From assembly GCA_033063855.1 (NCBI GenBank), contig CP093831.1, positions 8,556,001 to 8,620,000 of the forward strand: 64,000 nt of DNA. Reading direction: 5' to 3'. Within the stretch, counting starts at the first letter, position 1; each line of letters begins with the position of its first letter. Origin of the DNA: Smittia aterrima. Lineage: Eukaryota > Arthropoda > Insecta > Diptera > Chironomidae. Made by a program: the position numbers and the translations under genes. The notes beneath the pieces were generated by a model. The model ran no database searches, was not told the DNA's origin, and worked only from the letters and a program-made list of their open reading frames with translations. Shown piece by piece: positions 13,901-28,900 of this stretch.

Positions 13901-16900
13901 TTTCCACTTGTTGTGCTCCATTTGAACGCGAATGTTTAATTAAATGATTTATCGATCTCGCTCGTTATTTTTCTCGCTGAGTGATGTGCAAGCTTCAATA
14001 ATCGCATTTTGCATTGTCCAATTTGCATGCCAATCTCTTCTGAACAACAGCGATGAGCTCGGTCTTAAAATGAACATGAAAGAAATTTTCGCGCTTTAAT
14101 TAAACTCGCAACAAACGAGAGGGCGGCTGCTGTTGATGATTTAATGAAGCCACAGGCGTTCATTAAAAGGAACTTTGTTAACCAACTCAAGCATTCTCTA
14201 CGAACTGTAGGCAAGGAGATTTATCGCGTGGCCGTCAAACATTTCGTCAACCAGCTTTTCTTCATAAATCTCACTGAAGCGTTTTGCTCATTAGTCGGGA
14301 TAAAGCTCGTGAAGTTGAACACATAAATTGCGGGATCACCGCTAAGAAATTATCCCTTCTGACGTATTTCCATAACGAGTACTGGACATAGTCGTAACGA
14401 TGATAAACGACGAGCGAATCTGCGATGAAGAATGAAAGAGTGCAGGAGCTCGAAGCTATTGACTAACACGTGAATAGATAAGAACGTGGAGACGTTCTCA
14501 TGAGAGCTTCTTTCAACATTCATAATGTGACGATGCAAAGATGATGAAAAGAAAATAGTTTTCTTTTTCTCATCACCACCTCAACACTTTTTTGCGTCAT
14601 TCACTTGCAAGTTTTACAAAAAGGAGATGACGATAATTTGAATTTTCTCGAAAGCTCTCATGCCTTTCTCACTTGGCTGCATGAGAACAAGATAAGACAA
14701 AAGTAAAGTTTAAGCTTGAGCTACACATTCGAATCAATGAAAAGTTTCCTTCGGGAATGTGCCAAGGGAATGTCAAGCACCTTAGACTTAATATCTTTCG
14801 ACAAAACTCTTTCCATCGCATGCTTTTTTCTATCTCGTTAATCTCACAACTTCATGTATGAGGAAAAAGTTCATTGCACAATAAGTTTTTTCCCCGCTGC
14901 TTCGTTTTCATAGCGCCCCCAGTATGAGCGTCTGATGAATGTAGAAAGCTCACAACTGCTTCAAACTTTCAACTTGAGTTATCCACGAATCCAACAAGTT
15001 TCTAACACTTTATCTTTGTTATCAATTTGAAAAAGCATTGCAGACAGTTTTCTGTGAAAAGGGAATCGCTTAAAAGAGTTTTCCAGGTGAATTGAAACGA
15101 GAAGCTTTCTTCTGTTCGCCTGCTTTAGATAAGATAAAGAATGACGACAGAATTCTAAGACGATTATCGTTGGAGTTTTGACGAATCTTTCTCATGCGAA
15201 ATTGCTTGGATTTGTTTCTTCTACTTCCTCCTACGCGTGCTACGGGGAAATATACAAAATTGTTTCCTTTGTCTCGTTTCCCCTGAGCGGCGCTTATCGC
15301 AGAAGACTGGGAACAACTTTATTTTTATTATTTTCACGAGTAAATTTTGTTTTTGCATGACATGGATTTCTTTCGAAGTGCGTATACTCTTGACGTCAAA
15401 TCCTCATCACTGTGCATTGAGTTTATTTTGTTTAAAGCTGAATTACCTGTAGAGTCAGTCAAAATAAACAAAACGCTTGCATTGTTTGCTGGAAATTTGT
15501 TTATCGCAATTCAGTTCAGTTGAAGCAAACACACGTAATCATTTATTCATGACTTGTTGATTATGCTCTTCGATCAATGATGGCTGTCAGTGAATTTACG
15601 AAGATCTTGATGGGAGAAACAAAAAGTAATCCCGTTCTCAATGAGAACTTTTCTGTTAATTAGTGAAAGCTTCAGTCAAAGCTCTTTACAAAGAATTCTA
15701 AAGCTCGGATTGGATTTCCACTTCTTAAGACTTCAGCGAAATTTGATTCAACGTTTTAATGTTTTCATCAAAGGATGTGAGGGTTGTTTATGAAAAGTTT
15801 CATTTTGTTCTAATCATTTTGAGCTTTGGAAGAAAGAAGTTTGTCGATTGGTATCCCAAAATGTCTCGGAAGTCGCTTGAATTGATTTGATTTTAATCCG
15901 AGACAGAAAGCTGCTTCAAATAAGATCCGAACAAAGGATTTTCCGTTCGCAACGTTTTACAGGATGGACGAATCAATTGAGAAGAAGCGGGAAAGGACAG
16001 AAATCATCAATTTCAAGTTCGACACGTATCGTGTAATGAAATTCATTTGCTCTCTTCCCCTACTTACTCATGAGATTGGTTTTATTTGCTGAGAGAGAGG
16101 ACCCAAATTTAAAAGCTTTTAGTGACATCAGATTCCTTTTCTTGGATTTAAAAGCTTTAACTCGTTGACTAAAGTCAGCTAGCACAGAAATGTAATCATT
16201 TGCTGCTATTCACGCGTTGATTTTATTCATCTTTTGAATTACTAAGGTTGTTCATTTCTCACCTTCATTGTGGAAATTAATAACACGCTTTGTGATTGAG
16301 CTTGAGCATGATACGCGAGCTATTTCTCAAGTTGCGTCGCTATGAAACATTCATTGTTTGAAGTCAATTGATCGAGACTCTGAACTGCGCGATATGAAGA
16401 TTAAGAAAACCTTTGTTCCCTAACTGCCAAGCTGCGTCGAATAACAAACAGAAATATTCACCATAATCGCGGTTGTTTGAATTAATATCTTTTTTGGTTA
16501 AAGCCACACAAACACGCTTCGTTCTCTTTCTGTTTCGCACGGTGATTCTTGTAAAAGTTAATCGCCGAAGATGCGAGACACGAATCGCTTAAAACAACAT
16601 CGACCTTGAATCATTCATGTAAATACTTCGTCGTTCGTTGAGCATTTAGAAGAAGACCGAAACGAGTTTTGAAGTGGATTTTGCTGGCTGATAATCAAAT
16701 CACGTGCTCATCACAGGCAGTAATCCGATAAGATATCTAGTTGCGCTAATAAAATGTTCGAACAACCAGGAAATTATCGTTTACTCGCTAAACAATCCTA
16801 ACCGGGCTTTGAAGAGAAACTTCAGACGAATCGCTTCATTGGTTTGCTCAACGATGATACAAAATTGAATTCAAAGCCCAAACGAACACGAGCCGCGGGG

Positions 16901-19900
16901 AGCTGTCATCTATTGAGTCGTGAATATCTTCGACTTCGTCATTCAATAAGCCACCGAAACTCTGTGCGCAGTTTGGATGGTCCCAGATGAGTTGCTGTGG
17001 TTTCATGATTGGATGTTTAAAATACGATTTGTGCGAAGAAATAAAGAAGAAAGATTAATTTTGAAAAGGTCAGTTGAAAGCAAAGGAAAATGGTTTGAAT
17101 CCTCTTCACTCCGGCTACGAGTCAAAAAGCTCGACTTTTCCTTGTTTACGTCTTAGCAAAGTGTTTCTGTTTTCTCATCTCCTAAGAGATCGACCCATTG
17201 CGTGTGTTTCTAAGTCGATTGGCGTTTCTTTGGTTTGTCAAAGTATGCGAAAGGCTAACTGGCGAGAAAGATAAACAAAAATTCTGAAGCAAGCAATAAA
17301 ATACTAGAAATGAAAAAGTTTTTTTCTGTTTCATATTTGTGGAAGCTTTTCTTGTTGAACTGTGAATGAAATGGTTTCTCATGCCAGGCGACGTTTGTAA
17401 GACCCTCTGGGAGACCAAGTGGAACTCATTTGAAAAATCTACTTCATAAATAATTCTCTAAAACTTGAGGAAATCAATCAATTTTAATTAAACGCGTGAC
17501 TTAAATCTGTGTGGGGGAGGAACAGCTTATAAATTACTTAATTATCGCCCCACTGAACTAGAACGAGATTAAACAAGTCCCAGCCACAATCGTTTCGTCA
17601 CGGCTTCGAACCGGTTCCTAAGCTTGAGAATTATCAGTAGAAATAAAATCCCTCGCTAACAAACGTTTCATCGAAGAACAGTTCGCTCTCTGATGACAGC
17701 ACAGGAACTTCTGAAAGACTTTTCCTTCTTGCATGGAAATTGGAAAAACTTTTAAGACAGAATTTTATTCACGTCGACGAGTGACAAGAGAAATTCAAAA
17801 TATTCCAAAGTCAAATAATTTTGTTTGAGGATTATTATAAACAGTTTGCTCTCAGCTCGGCTTGAAACTTCTTCAACATTCTTAAAGCGACAGAAGAGAA
17901 GAACTTCTTCACCCTAATCTCCAAAGTTCACAGCTTTACATCAATTTAAAAAATTCTTTCCGCGGATTAGCTTCAAACTTGAAAACTTCAAATAAACATA
18001 AATTGATCTACTCAAGATCAATCGAAGCGCCAGGCGTAAACGACACGTAAAAGTTATTTATAGTGAGCAGTCGGTGAGAAAAGAGTTTGAAGAGCAACAG
18101 AGAACATTTAAAAACTTGAGTGACTGCTATTGTCGACTGTAACGTTTGCATACATGAATTATTGACGTCGTTGATATTTACGATCACGAGAAGATGAAAT
18201 ATTTGTGAACTTGGCTGGAAAAACTGCTTCTCATTTTCTAATTTTAATTAATTTCTTCTAAATTAAACTCTTCTTGATCGTCCCAACGCTTAAGACGTAG
18301 ATTTTATGAAATTCCGCAGGAATCTCAAATCTTTGACTGGAGAGGAAGGAAAAATGAAAAAAACATCTTCATAAAGTTTCGCGCGAAGCAATGGAGAGTA
18401 GATGAGAGAGATGGAACACTCTGACAATAAATTTTAGATTCTCAGAAATGTTCGGATGAGAATTAATTAAAATTACTCAGGTAGACGTCGACAACTGAAA
18501 ATTTCGGTTCAGTTCTTTTGAGAAGCTTTAGCATTAATGAAAGTTTACGGATCATCATTACCGAACCATTCCCAAGTTCCATATCCGAGTAATCGTTTGT
18601 TCGTGTATTCACCCTCGCTTTCCACACGTTCACCGTTTTCTTCTTTGCACTTCTCATTTCTCAAAACTTGAAAACATCTACAAATTTCTTTTTTTTTCTT
18701 CGCGCAAATATATGCGAGAGATAAACTCAAATGAGCAGTGAGAATTGATATCGATCCGCCAATGAGGTTTTTACTCTTCAGGTGTCTAAATTTTTCTTTT
18801 TCGCTTTTCTCTGGCGATGACAGACTGTCATTTGATTTATTATTCGTTTGTAGAGGTCGCAACTGTATTTTTCTAATTATGGGAGTGAAATACGATCGTA
18901 ACGAATGCGAATCGATATTTACTTAAGGGAACGTTGGGGTATACCGACGAGCTTCGAGGGAATCATAAAACAAGCGATTTGTTCAGTTCAGCTTGTTCTT
19001 GCTGCAAATATTTCACGACCAAACGAGTTTTACGTAAATGATGTAAGCTCTTGAGGCTTTAAAGCTATTTAGATTCCATTTAGAATAATGTTTGCCCTAA
19101 TGCAGAATATTCAAATGGATTCGTGTCCTTGTCTCATGGACGCAATCAAGACTCTGCTAGCCTCGAATTGGATTAGACGGTCGAAGCGATGAGAGAGTAA
19201 GAAAAAAGGTTCTTCTTCGCTTCCTTGTGAGGTTTCAAAAATGACGAATCGCAGCGAATTTTTCACTTCGCAACTTTGACATTTTCTGCCCTGAGAACTT
19301 AACATTTCTTTTGCATCTGAAGACCCAATGGAAGATGGGAACGAGGAGATTACAAGTTCATGAAGCCAGTGAGACGAGAAACTTTTTAGCTTCCTCAGTA
19401 TTTTCCACTCTGATGAATCGCGAAAATTGAAAAGCTTTTCTGGATTTATTTGAGCGTTCAGTAACAAAAAGCTCTTCCGATGATTTTGTTTTGTGACGTA
19501 ATTCTCGCTTGTCCATGTAAAAGGTTCACGAAACTCCTTCAACTTTTTTTTCTTTCCTAAATTGACATCAAAACATTTCCCGGTGACTTACGCTTGTTTA
19601 TCAAACTTTCATGATGAAAAGTTTCAAGATTGCAAAAGTCATCTCATGACTGAAATCGTCACTTTTCTCAGCAATCAGAAGTTGCAAAGTATCCTAAACA
19701 AAATGAAGACTCAAAGTCCTTTCCTTGGCTAATGAGGATTTGATGAAAATGCCCTCACAATAAAAAAAGGGAATTTCAGGCTTCGTTAAATGAAAAAGGA
19801 AAAAAGGAATTCGATTTAAGCTCTCTCATGCTATCAATGACGTAAGTCTACACGTCGAGCTTCAAATAACAGGCAATGAGAGCATGTTTCGAAGCGATGT

Positions 19901-22900
19901 CTTGTAAATTATACGCGTAGCGATGGATGAAAGACTGGAAAATGAGAGAAGAGAGAAAACATTAATTTTTCCCTAATGAAAATTTCATGTCAAGGCTTTT
20001 GTGTAATTAAATATTTATAACACATAAAAAAGGGCACAAAGGAAGCATGTGCCAGGCAGGTGAAAAGGATTTCTTTCCAAGAAATATTTACCAACATGAA
20101 ACGTTAATATCGCCTACACATTCCCGCTCCTGTATCCTTCACCCAACACGTGATACGAAAACATTCTTTGGAAGAAAGCAGCAAATATTGTCATTTGATG
20201 TCGCTTGTCAGTTAGTTACTTGATAGCTCGCTCGACTTCTTATTAATCATCAGCACCTTACACATCAAGCATTTCAGAGAAACTTGAATGTCAAGATGCT
20301 GAAGAGAATTCCTTTCGAGAAATTCTATTCCCCGACGTAAATGACAATATCGAAGATTCAGTGAAGATACAAACATAAATATTAGCTTCTCGTTAGCGCT
20401 TCGAGTTTCACTATACTTTTAAGGTTTGCAAAACAGTCAATTAGCATGTGACTGAATACAAATCACTCTAGCTCAACCCAGATCTCGTTCAACAGAATAT
20501 TTTTTACGGTTGCCACACTACGTCGTACAACAAATGAAGCGTCGACGGAGAGTAAAAACATTTGAAATCGATTCTTGGAATTAGCCTTTCAAATGCGACT
20601 TCAGGCCTTAAACGAATTACATACCATTACCCTGGACTATTTCGAATGATAGTACGGAGACCTATTATATGATTAAATTCAAAATTTTGTGTGGCTTCCT
20701 CGTGAGGCCGGCAAGAAGAAAATCATGCCAAGTTTTCCAATAAATTTCGCTCTGGTTCATTCACTTTTATCAATATTTTACTTTTTGCTGCTTCAATAGT
20801 TTCTCTCAAAATGAAAGTTTTCAATTTCAATAACGGCTAAAGCAGCAGAAGTTTTCTCCTTATTGCTTCGACATCATTAACAGTTTTCTGGATTAAACTC
20901 ATCTTAAGGCATAATTGTTCTTGTTGGTTAACATTGAGTTCTCCGCGGCAATGAAACTTTACCATTGTACGAACCACTAAAAGTTGAGATTGTAACTTAT
21001 TGAAAACTTCAAGGGGGAAGTTGAAATCGTCGTGAGTTATTGCACGGAGGAGGCTAAAAGCTTTCTCATTGTTGCTTTACGGCTGAATACTGAATCTGAA
21101 ATGGTTTCCATTTCAATTTATTGAGAAAATTGCAAAGCGAATGCATTGAAATAACAACAATGAGGCGAGGATGGAGAGGTTTCAGGATCATGTTAGTTGA
21201 AACTTTCATGAATAAGCGAAAGGTTTGGAAATATCCTTCGAATAAAATTACTCCTTCAAGTTGTTTTTAAAGCTGAGGGACCGGCGAGAGGACTTCATAA
21301 AATAAGCAAAAGGTTCGTCAGTAAATAACGAATGAAGGTCTATAAGAGTAGCGATGACATTTGAAAGTTGAAAGATATTTTCATAAAGAAAATGCTTCGT
21401 AATCAAAAGTTCCGATATTGAAGGAAATTTTTGATTTGTTTCATGAAAATTTTTAATGGAAAATTTTGATTTTATGGCGAATATGGAAAGTAAATATCTC
21501 CTCAAATGAAATCTTGCAGGGAATCAAATTGATCTAGGAAAATTGAATGAAACAAAACGAAAAGTAAAGAAGCAATACCCGCGAGATGAGACTTCTTCCC
21601 GAACGATGAATTTTATGGAAAGTTATGCTAAGCAGAGCAAACAGTTTGAGTTTCCTTTTGCCTCAGACGTAAGCTCATGTTTGTAAAGGGCGCGCAGCAT
21701 TCGTCTTCATGCGAGCTCAGTATTCCGCTCTGATTTGCTTGAGGGTGAACATTAAGCAAAATTGGTTATGATTCCGCAAATTCAAGCAGAAGTAAGGGAG
21801 AGAGCTGCCTCAAAATGAGAGGACAAACAAAACGCTTGAAAGAGTTTTTTTTTCGTATTTAGGTTAACTACATGAATTCAAAATATAAATTTACATTGTA
21901 ATCTCTTGCGACCAGGCGGTTAAGCTGACCGTAGCCCTTCCCCGTCTGCTCACCTCAGCAACCTCGACCGACCGAAATGTATATTACTTGTTCGCCTTTA
22001 AATGTTCTCGAGACTCGTAAAAATCCTTTTTAATCGCATCCATGGAGGATGAAATACAATAAAACCAATTAGATGAGAACAATACCTTTCACTCGCCATC
22101 TGATTCGAAGACTGAACATTGCTCGTTATTTCTGCGAGTTCTAGACTCTCCCTCGCAGCCGTAAAATATGTCGAAAATAAATCGCTTTCAAGGCAGTGAA
22201 AAAGCGCAGCATTAAAATCAACTGAAGAGCTTTAACTCACTTTCAATGAAGCTATAAAAATTTGTAGCTTCCATCTGTTACGTCAATTGTTTTGAGTAAC
22301 TTCGCGAAGCTCTGAGCTGACATCAAATAGGCGACACAATAAAGAAAGTTTCAATCCACGCTTTCCTTTCGACTCTACAAAAAGTCGTTTAATTTATGTG
22401 GAAGCGAAGGATGAGACATATTGCCGCTTCTTGTCAATCCTACTGAAGTTTCAAACAAAAGAAAGCAGATTTATTCATTCGTCGACGTACAATTTCATGA
22501 AAAATGAAACGCCACTTCGAAGAATTGCGAAACATACAAATTTAATGTCTTCATTCGTTTGAAAAAGCTCCGATGAAATCCTGGCGATGGGATTAAGAGC
22601 GACAGATATCATGAGGAATTACGTTGAAAAGCTTCGGCAGTTTACATCGAGTTCTGCTGAATGGAGAACATTTAGTTTCCGAAGGTTTGTTGAAGAATTA
22701 CCCTCTCGCGATTTGGTTTGATATGCGGCAAATCCCTTCGCAACTCGAATTTGATAAATCCCTTCGCCCACGATTGAAGCAAAGTGAATTGAATGAAACC
22801 CTGTGTTGGTCCAAACAGAAAATGATAGCAGGGAAGCGATGAATTTTAATGTTTTGGCGACGCTCTCGCCCACAATGTCCACGCCCACATGAAATATGTA

Positions 22901-25900
22901 AATGAAGGCTCAATCATAAACGGTTTTTAATTCACGAAATTTCCTACACGCTCAATTCTCTCTTTAAAAAACAATTCTTGGGATGAAATAATACAAACGT
23001 CTTATGATGGAAAATGGATCATACGCTTCGTGCATAATAAATCATTTGTTCGTTATTTTTGCGCTACCGCCCAAGCTGGAGCAAATTATGCCGAACGAAA
23101 TGGAGGAAAACAAACAAATTGAAATTTTCCCAAGCGATGTTGGGAAATTCATCAGAAACGAGTTGGAAAATTTGAACTTTTGCGATGACGGAAAATGTCA
23201 ACAGAAAGTCGGAAACTCGACGAGAACATTTTCCAATCAAATTGGTTTTCATACTCAATAATTCATTTGCTTCAAGCGGATGTTCTTCGAATGAACGAAA
23301 GCTCGCGGAGAAAAAAAAATGTTGCCGAATTTTAATTGCTAAGCCTTCAAAATACTCAGAACGAATGGCTCTTAAAAACATTTTAATGATGAGTAAGCGA
23401 CCCATCGAGCTTGTCAACACAACGCAAAGTTTCTCTTGTTTAAAAATGGGTTTGTCAGGAAAGCTCTTGGAATATTTTTCCTGACAGTTGAACGCAGTGG
23501 AACTTGATTGTCGAGTATTCAATTAAGAGAGGCTTTTGAATCAACAGGAGATTTCGCTTTCGAAGTTTCAATCCAAACCCGAACTTGAATGTTCCTAATT
23601 TCAGTATAACGCCATAAAACTTGATTGAACTGCTATTTGAGTAAGACGCTCTTGTCGCTGTAATCGTCTTCTTCATTCGAGCAGCTTGGTTTCTGTCAAA
23701 AACCATAAAAAGTTGGGAAAAGTTTCTCTCAAACTTCGAGAATCGAAGATTATTCTTGGATTTATAATTTGTTCACGAAAAGTTTCCCCGAAGGCAGAGC
23801 GTGGGTAGCACGGATACGAGAGAATTTCGAACAATCGGCAATTATTGGTGAAAAGGTCGTTGAAAGAGAATTTGAAGCTTTCTGACGAGGCATAAAGGAA
23901 TTTCAGAATTTTCGGGCGATTAAAATTGTTTGCCTAAGGCTTTACTCAGCTTCATGCTGAGTCCTTAAAGATTACTTGAAGCAAATCACATTTATTGCTC
24001 CGGCCCGGAAACCACATTTTATCCGATAATTCGTTTGGCACAGAGACCACCTCCGTGCGATGTAGTTTCTCATTACACAAGCGTATCAGACAAACGATAG
24101 CGTTCATCAATTTTCTATTAAATTCTCAACTTTTTGCTCAGGATTTTCTTGCAGCCATGGAAATAATGAAAACTAAAATTAATATTGAAGTAAGAATAAA
24201 TTAAAACTTTCGCAGGGAACTTGATGGCATATGAAGAAATATTTTAAAGGGTTGAAGTTAAATTTGTTGGAGCACGAGAAGTTTTTGCTACTACAATGAT
24301 TTATAAATTATGTAGATAAGCTCGGAAAGGTGTTGTTGAACTTTGTTTTTCTGCTCCCCTGCGAATATCTTTCGAGCATGAAACGTCATCGCTTCACCAT
24401 TTGCAACGAGAAATCTTACGAAGGGACTTGTGACATAATTTATGAATATTTATCTCTCGGGGAAATATTTGATTAAAAAATATTTCTATCAAAGGATCAC
24501 TGAGCTGAAACTTTTTATTTTCGTGATGGAAATATTTCTCCTTTGAGGCCTAGAAAATCTCTAGTGAAATGTTCGGCGATACCAACGAAGAAAAGCTTCA
24601 TTTTTGAAGAAAATAAATAAACATTTTATTTTTCTCTTTCATGATCACTTTAGGGGCTTCGGCAAACAAGGATTTCAATGCCAAGGTATTTTTGGTCACC
24701 AAAGAGAGTGGATTTCAATTTAGCGATTAAATCGAGAAAAATAAGATGTTGTCTCTAATATCATTCAATCGATTTCTTTTCACCTTCCTCGCGGCATCAA
24801 CAGTTTGCTCGTTCGTCGTTCACAAGCGCTGCCATGAGTACGTCACATTCAAGTGTCCGGGCGCTGATAAAGGAGTCGACTCAGACGTAAGTATTTCAAC
24901 AAATAAATAAAAATGAAAAGAATCTTTTCTTCTTTTGTTAAGCTGTCGCATTCTTTATTTAATCAACTTTTTGGTTTTATCATTCGAATGCGGGAAGTCA
25001 GTGTGTCTTCTGTCTTTGTATATGTATGAAGATGAAATCAACGATCGAATAGCTTGATCAATATTGATTCGATGAGAAACGTAATTTTCATTGCAAAGTC
25101 ATTTTATAAGTCGACTCAAGAGAGCTATGAACTGAAAGAACGGCGAAAGCTTTATGTAACGACTCGACGAATACGCTTTCAAATTGATTTCTCCTTGTTC
25201 TGAGTAAATTTTGTTACATTCAGAAAAGATTTTCCGCAAACATTCAATTCAAACGTTTCTTGTTTCTTGAATCCAATCGAGTTGAAATCAATTTTCTCGA
25301 TTTGTACCCAATTGAAAGAAATTTCCTTAATGAAACCACAAAGCAGAGAATTTTTTTTTGTGGCATTTAGAAATCTGTGTTAACACTAATTGAAAAAGAT
25401 TTTTCTTTTCACTCAGTCGGCGACCAAAGTTTTGTTCTCCATCTCTCTCTTTACTCAGCTGCATTCGATCAACGAAATACTCCTCATTATCATCGATTTA
25501 AAGCGCTTTACTTGCGATGTAATCAAATGCCACCGCAAATCGTCGAAGAATTACGAGCAAGTTCTCGCCTGGAAGGCGCTCGACCAATTAAGGCTAATTT
25601 GATGTCGTCAACAAGATATTAAAAGCTGTTCTCGTTTATTCAGGAGAGAACTCTGAGTTCTTAGCAGAAATTACTGATATTTTGGACGATAATTTAAAAG
25701 CTTGCGTGTACTGGCTGAGAAGTCTTTTTCCTGGAGTTTCCAAAATATTATTCCCTCAAGTCAATGACTTACTAAATAAATATTTAATATTAAATTTCCA
25801 ACCATGAAAAGCAATTAAACACTCCGCCCAATGATAATGATGTAATATCAATTTTTGGTTTAATTAAGCATCTGACTTGAAGCGAAATTATGTTTACACT

Positions 25901-28900
25901 CTCAAGTAGATTAAATAAATTAAACTTTCAAAGCTTTCCCTTAAATCGAATTTCCATGATTTCGCATCAATATTAAGCCACAATCAGATCATTTATTCAT
26001 TAAAGGCTGTGTGAAAATTGTCGGCAGCACGAAGTGTATTGAGCATTTAATTCTCTAATGGCATTAACATGCAAACAATTGCACTGAAGTAAATGTCAAT
26101 TAAAATCTAATTGAAACTTTTTTTTTCTTGTTCGAGTTACGGAATTATTAATTTTATTGTTCAATTTTAAAATTTAATTGAAATTATTCATTAATCAAGT
26201 AAACAAAAAACTCGTCACCTGATTTGGTCGTTGAATTCAGTTGACATGATAATAATTCGATACATAATGAATTTCCATTGGCAGCCATCAATCCTTCTCG
26301 AACAGCGACTGTATCGATCGGTAATCAGTCACGAGAAATTTTTGTGTTTTTACGGTCTTCTTAGCCAGCGAAAGTCAGTTAGTCGGAAAATGAAGAAAGC
26401 CTCTTAAACAGCTCACAACATTAGAGTGCAATAGACTGGAAGAGTTTTGTCCTCGAGAGGATGAAATGGGTGGAGGAGCCTCCCATCAACATGCTCGTTG
26501 AAATAATAAACTTATGGTGCGATAACATTACGACGACTCTCTACACGATATCGAAAATATTATTTTGAATGTTAATATCGAAGTTGAGCCGACGCACACA
26601 AGTGTTGGGACATGAAAAGGAAATAAATCGATGACTTTAGCATTGGGAAAAAAAGATCGAGTTTATCTCTATGTCAACTCGTTGACAAAGAGTAAAAGTG
26701 TCAGTTTCATTTATGAGAAACAAAAGGGCAGCTGATGTTTCTATCCATTTGATGTCGCTTCAACAAAAAGAAGAGATGATTGATAAGTTTGTTAATTATC
26801 AATTTCTTTATAGCTTAGAAACATAAAACTTTATCGTAAACTCAATATTAAATGGTAATCGCTTTTGTGTATATGCTGCGATTTATTTTAATAAAACGAA
26901 GCGGAAATGGTAGAAAGCACTTACCTCTAGCTAATGATAGAGTTTTATGAAATGAGAAATAATAATTAACAGCTTGGTTCGAAAGAAATATTGATTATAC
27001 GAAGGAAATCGATGTAAAGAGAAAGAGAGATGGAGAGTAAATAAATGAGTTGCTCAGTTATATCTTGATTAATTGTCATTTCACTCATCGCCCTGTTTTA
27101 TCGTGTCCTCACGAGCGTTCTTCGTCTCATCCTGTGTTTGTTTGTTTGTTTGTTGACCGATGAGTTATAGTATTGAATAATGAGTTTCATTGTGACCACA
27201 TTGCCTTTACTATTGTTTATTTATTAAGACCGATCGGATATCAATGAAAAATATTGCTGAACAAACTTTTCTAATTACATACAATCATCGGTTGCCTAAG
27301 TGTTTCAAAGTGCTTTTAATTAGTGAGAATGAACTTTGAAGCTTTCCGAATTCACTTGAAGCTCAAAATGAATTGCATTGATTCGTTATAAACTCATTTC
27401 CCCGTACGCAAACTCACGATATCTTCACGAGCGAATGACGACACGTCAATATTGTTTGTGATGATGTTAATTGATTGTATCTACGCCACTTTACACAGCC
27501 TACACATTGTTGATGTTTGTCTTCAGCTTTTGGGCTTTCCTGGGTGTAAATCTTTCATTTTCTCTCTATCATTTCGTATTTCTACAACTTCAACCCTTTG
27601 CCTAACTAAACCAACAATTTTCCGAGCAGAAATATTAATTAATTTACATAAAAAATTCCCCAGGACACGAGAACTAAGCATGACTTCGTCCCCTCCACTT
27701 ATGCGTCGCCAACATTTTGTGATCATTGCGGATCACTGGTAAGACACATTCTCCGACTGGAAGCGCGATCTGAGTTAAACGTCTCTTTAAATTACTTTTA
27801 GTTGTATGGGCTTCTCCATCAGGGTCTTAAATGTCAAGGTAAAGACTTTTCAACCAATTTAATTTTATCTCAGAATCTTCAATTGTCTCTTCGTCTGAAA
27901 CCATTAAATAATTCGCCGAGAAACTTATTCCAATTGAGACCGCAGAAAGCTTTAGGGGTTGATGCGAGGGAAATGAAAAAGAAAACTTTCCAGATTCCGC
28001 ACATCGCTAAATTAGATTACAGTGAACAAGAAAAAACAACTTCGTTGCTTGAGTGTCGTAGCATAGTTTGAGTTAATTGAGTTTATAAATTCGTCGTCGT
28101 TGTATCAAACTTTTTCATTTATTTCTCGCTGCAATTGCTTTGATGTGTGATTTGTTTCGTAAACAGAAAGAAGCTAATTCATAACATCAGATTTGCTCGA
28201 CCCACTTTCATGTTTTTGAGAGTTATGTCGATTCCCAACGACATTTGTTCGCTTTATGAAAATTGCTCTAAAATTATTATGAAACTTTCAGGTGTAAAAG
28301 CTTCGCAATTATCGTTTCACATAAATGTTCAGTTCGTGTGAGCTTTTGTTTGAAAAGCTTTTATTCTGATTCCTCCTCAAACATTTTATGTTTTCGTTTT
28401 GTGTTATGGCTTTAGCTGTTGCTTCACTATGTTGTGTTATATTCTTATTCAAGCTTTAAGCCTCAAGAAAACTTTGCTCTGCTTCTCAAAAAATAATCAG
28501 GGCGATTTCATTTCACTTCAATTCTTCCAAGTTTTGTCTTTCTCTTGCCAACTACAACATCACAATAAAAACTGATTGAAATCTTTTGTTTAATAGAAAT
28601 ATGCTTTTCTCATTAGTTTTATCTGGGATTTCTTCATCAATGATGTCAATCCAAAATGGAATCATAAAGTCAATAAAATTTATGCTTGACGAAGCTTTTA
28701 ATTTTGTTTCCTTTGAAATGAAAACTCAAGGCCAAAGAACTCGGTTTCTTTCAGCAATCTTAATTGGTTTTGCTTTGTCGCAATTCGTAAGAAGGAAAAT
28801 CTTTTAATGTTTTCACAGAAAAGTAAACTTTAACGCCCTAATTACTCGTTTTCATGTAACTCTTCTTACAAGAACAACTTCTACGGTTTGGGGTTTCCTT

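Noticed and set aside
19111..19542. 143-codon open frame on the minus strand inside the first PKC intron
   Set aside because: No ATG-supported start context, splice partner, domain or biased composition. Length is within chance for this stretch.
21900..21985. C-rich stretch within the PKC intron considered as a tRNA or small RNA
   Set aside because: No cloverleaf, no GGTTCGAATCC-like B box and no acceptor-stem pairing.
23064..23522. 152-codon open frame on the minus strand in the same intron
   Set aside because: Composition looks random, it overlaps other-frame openings of similar quality, and no family is recognisable.
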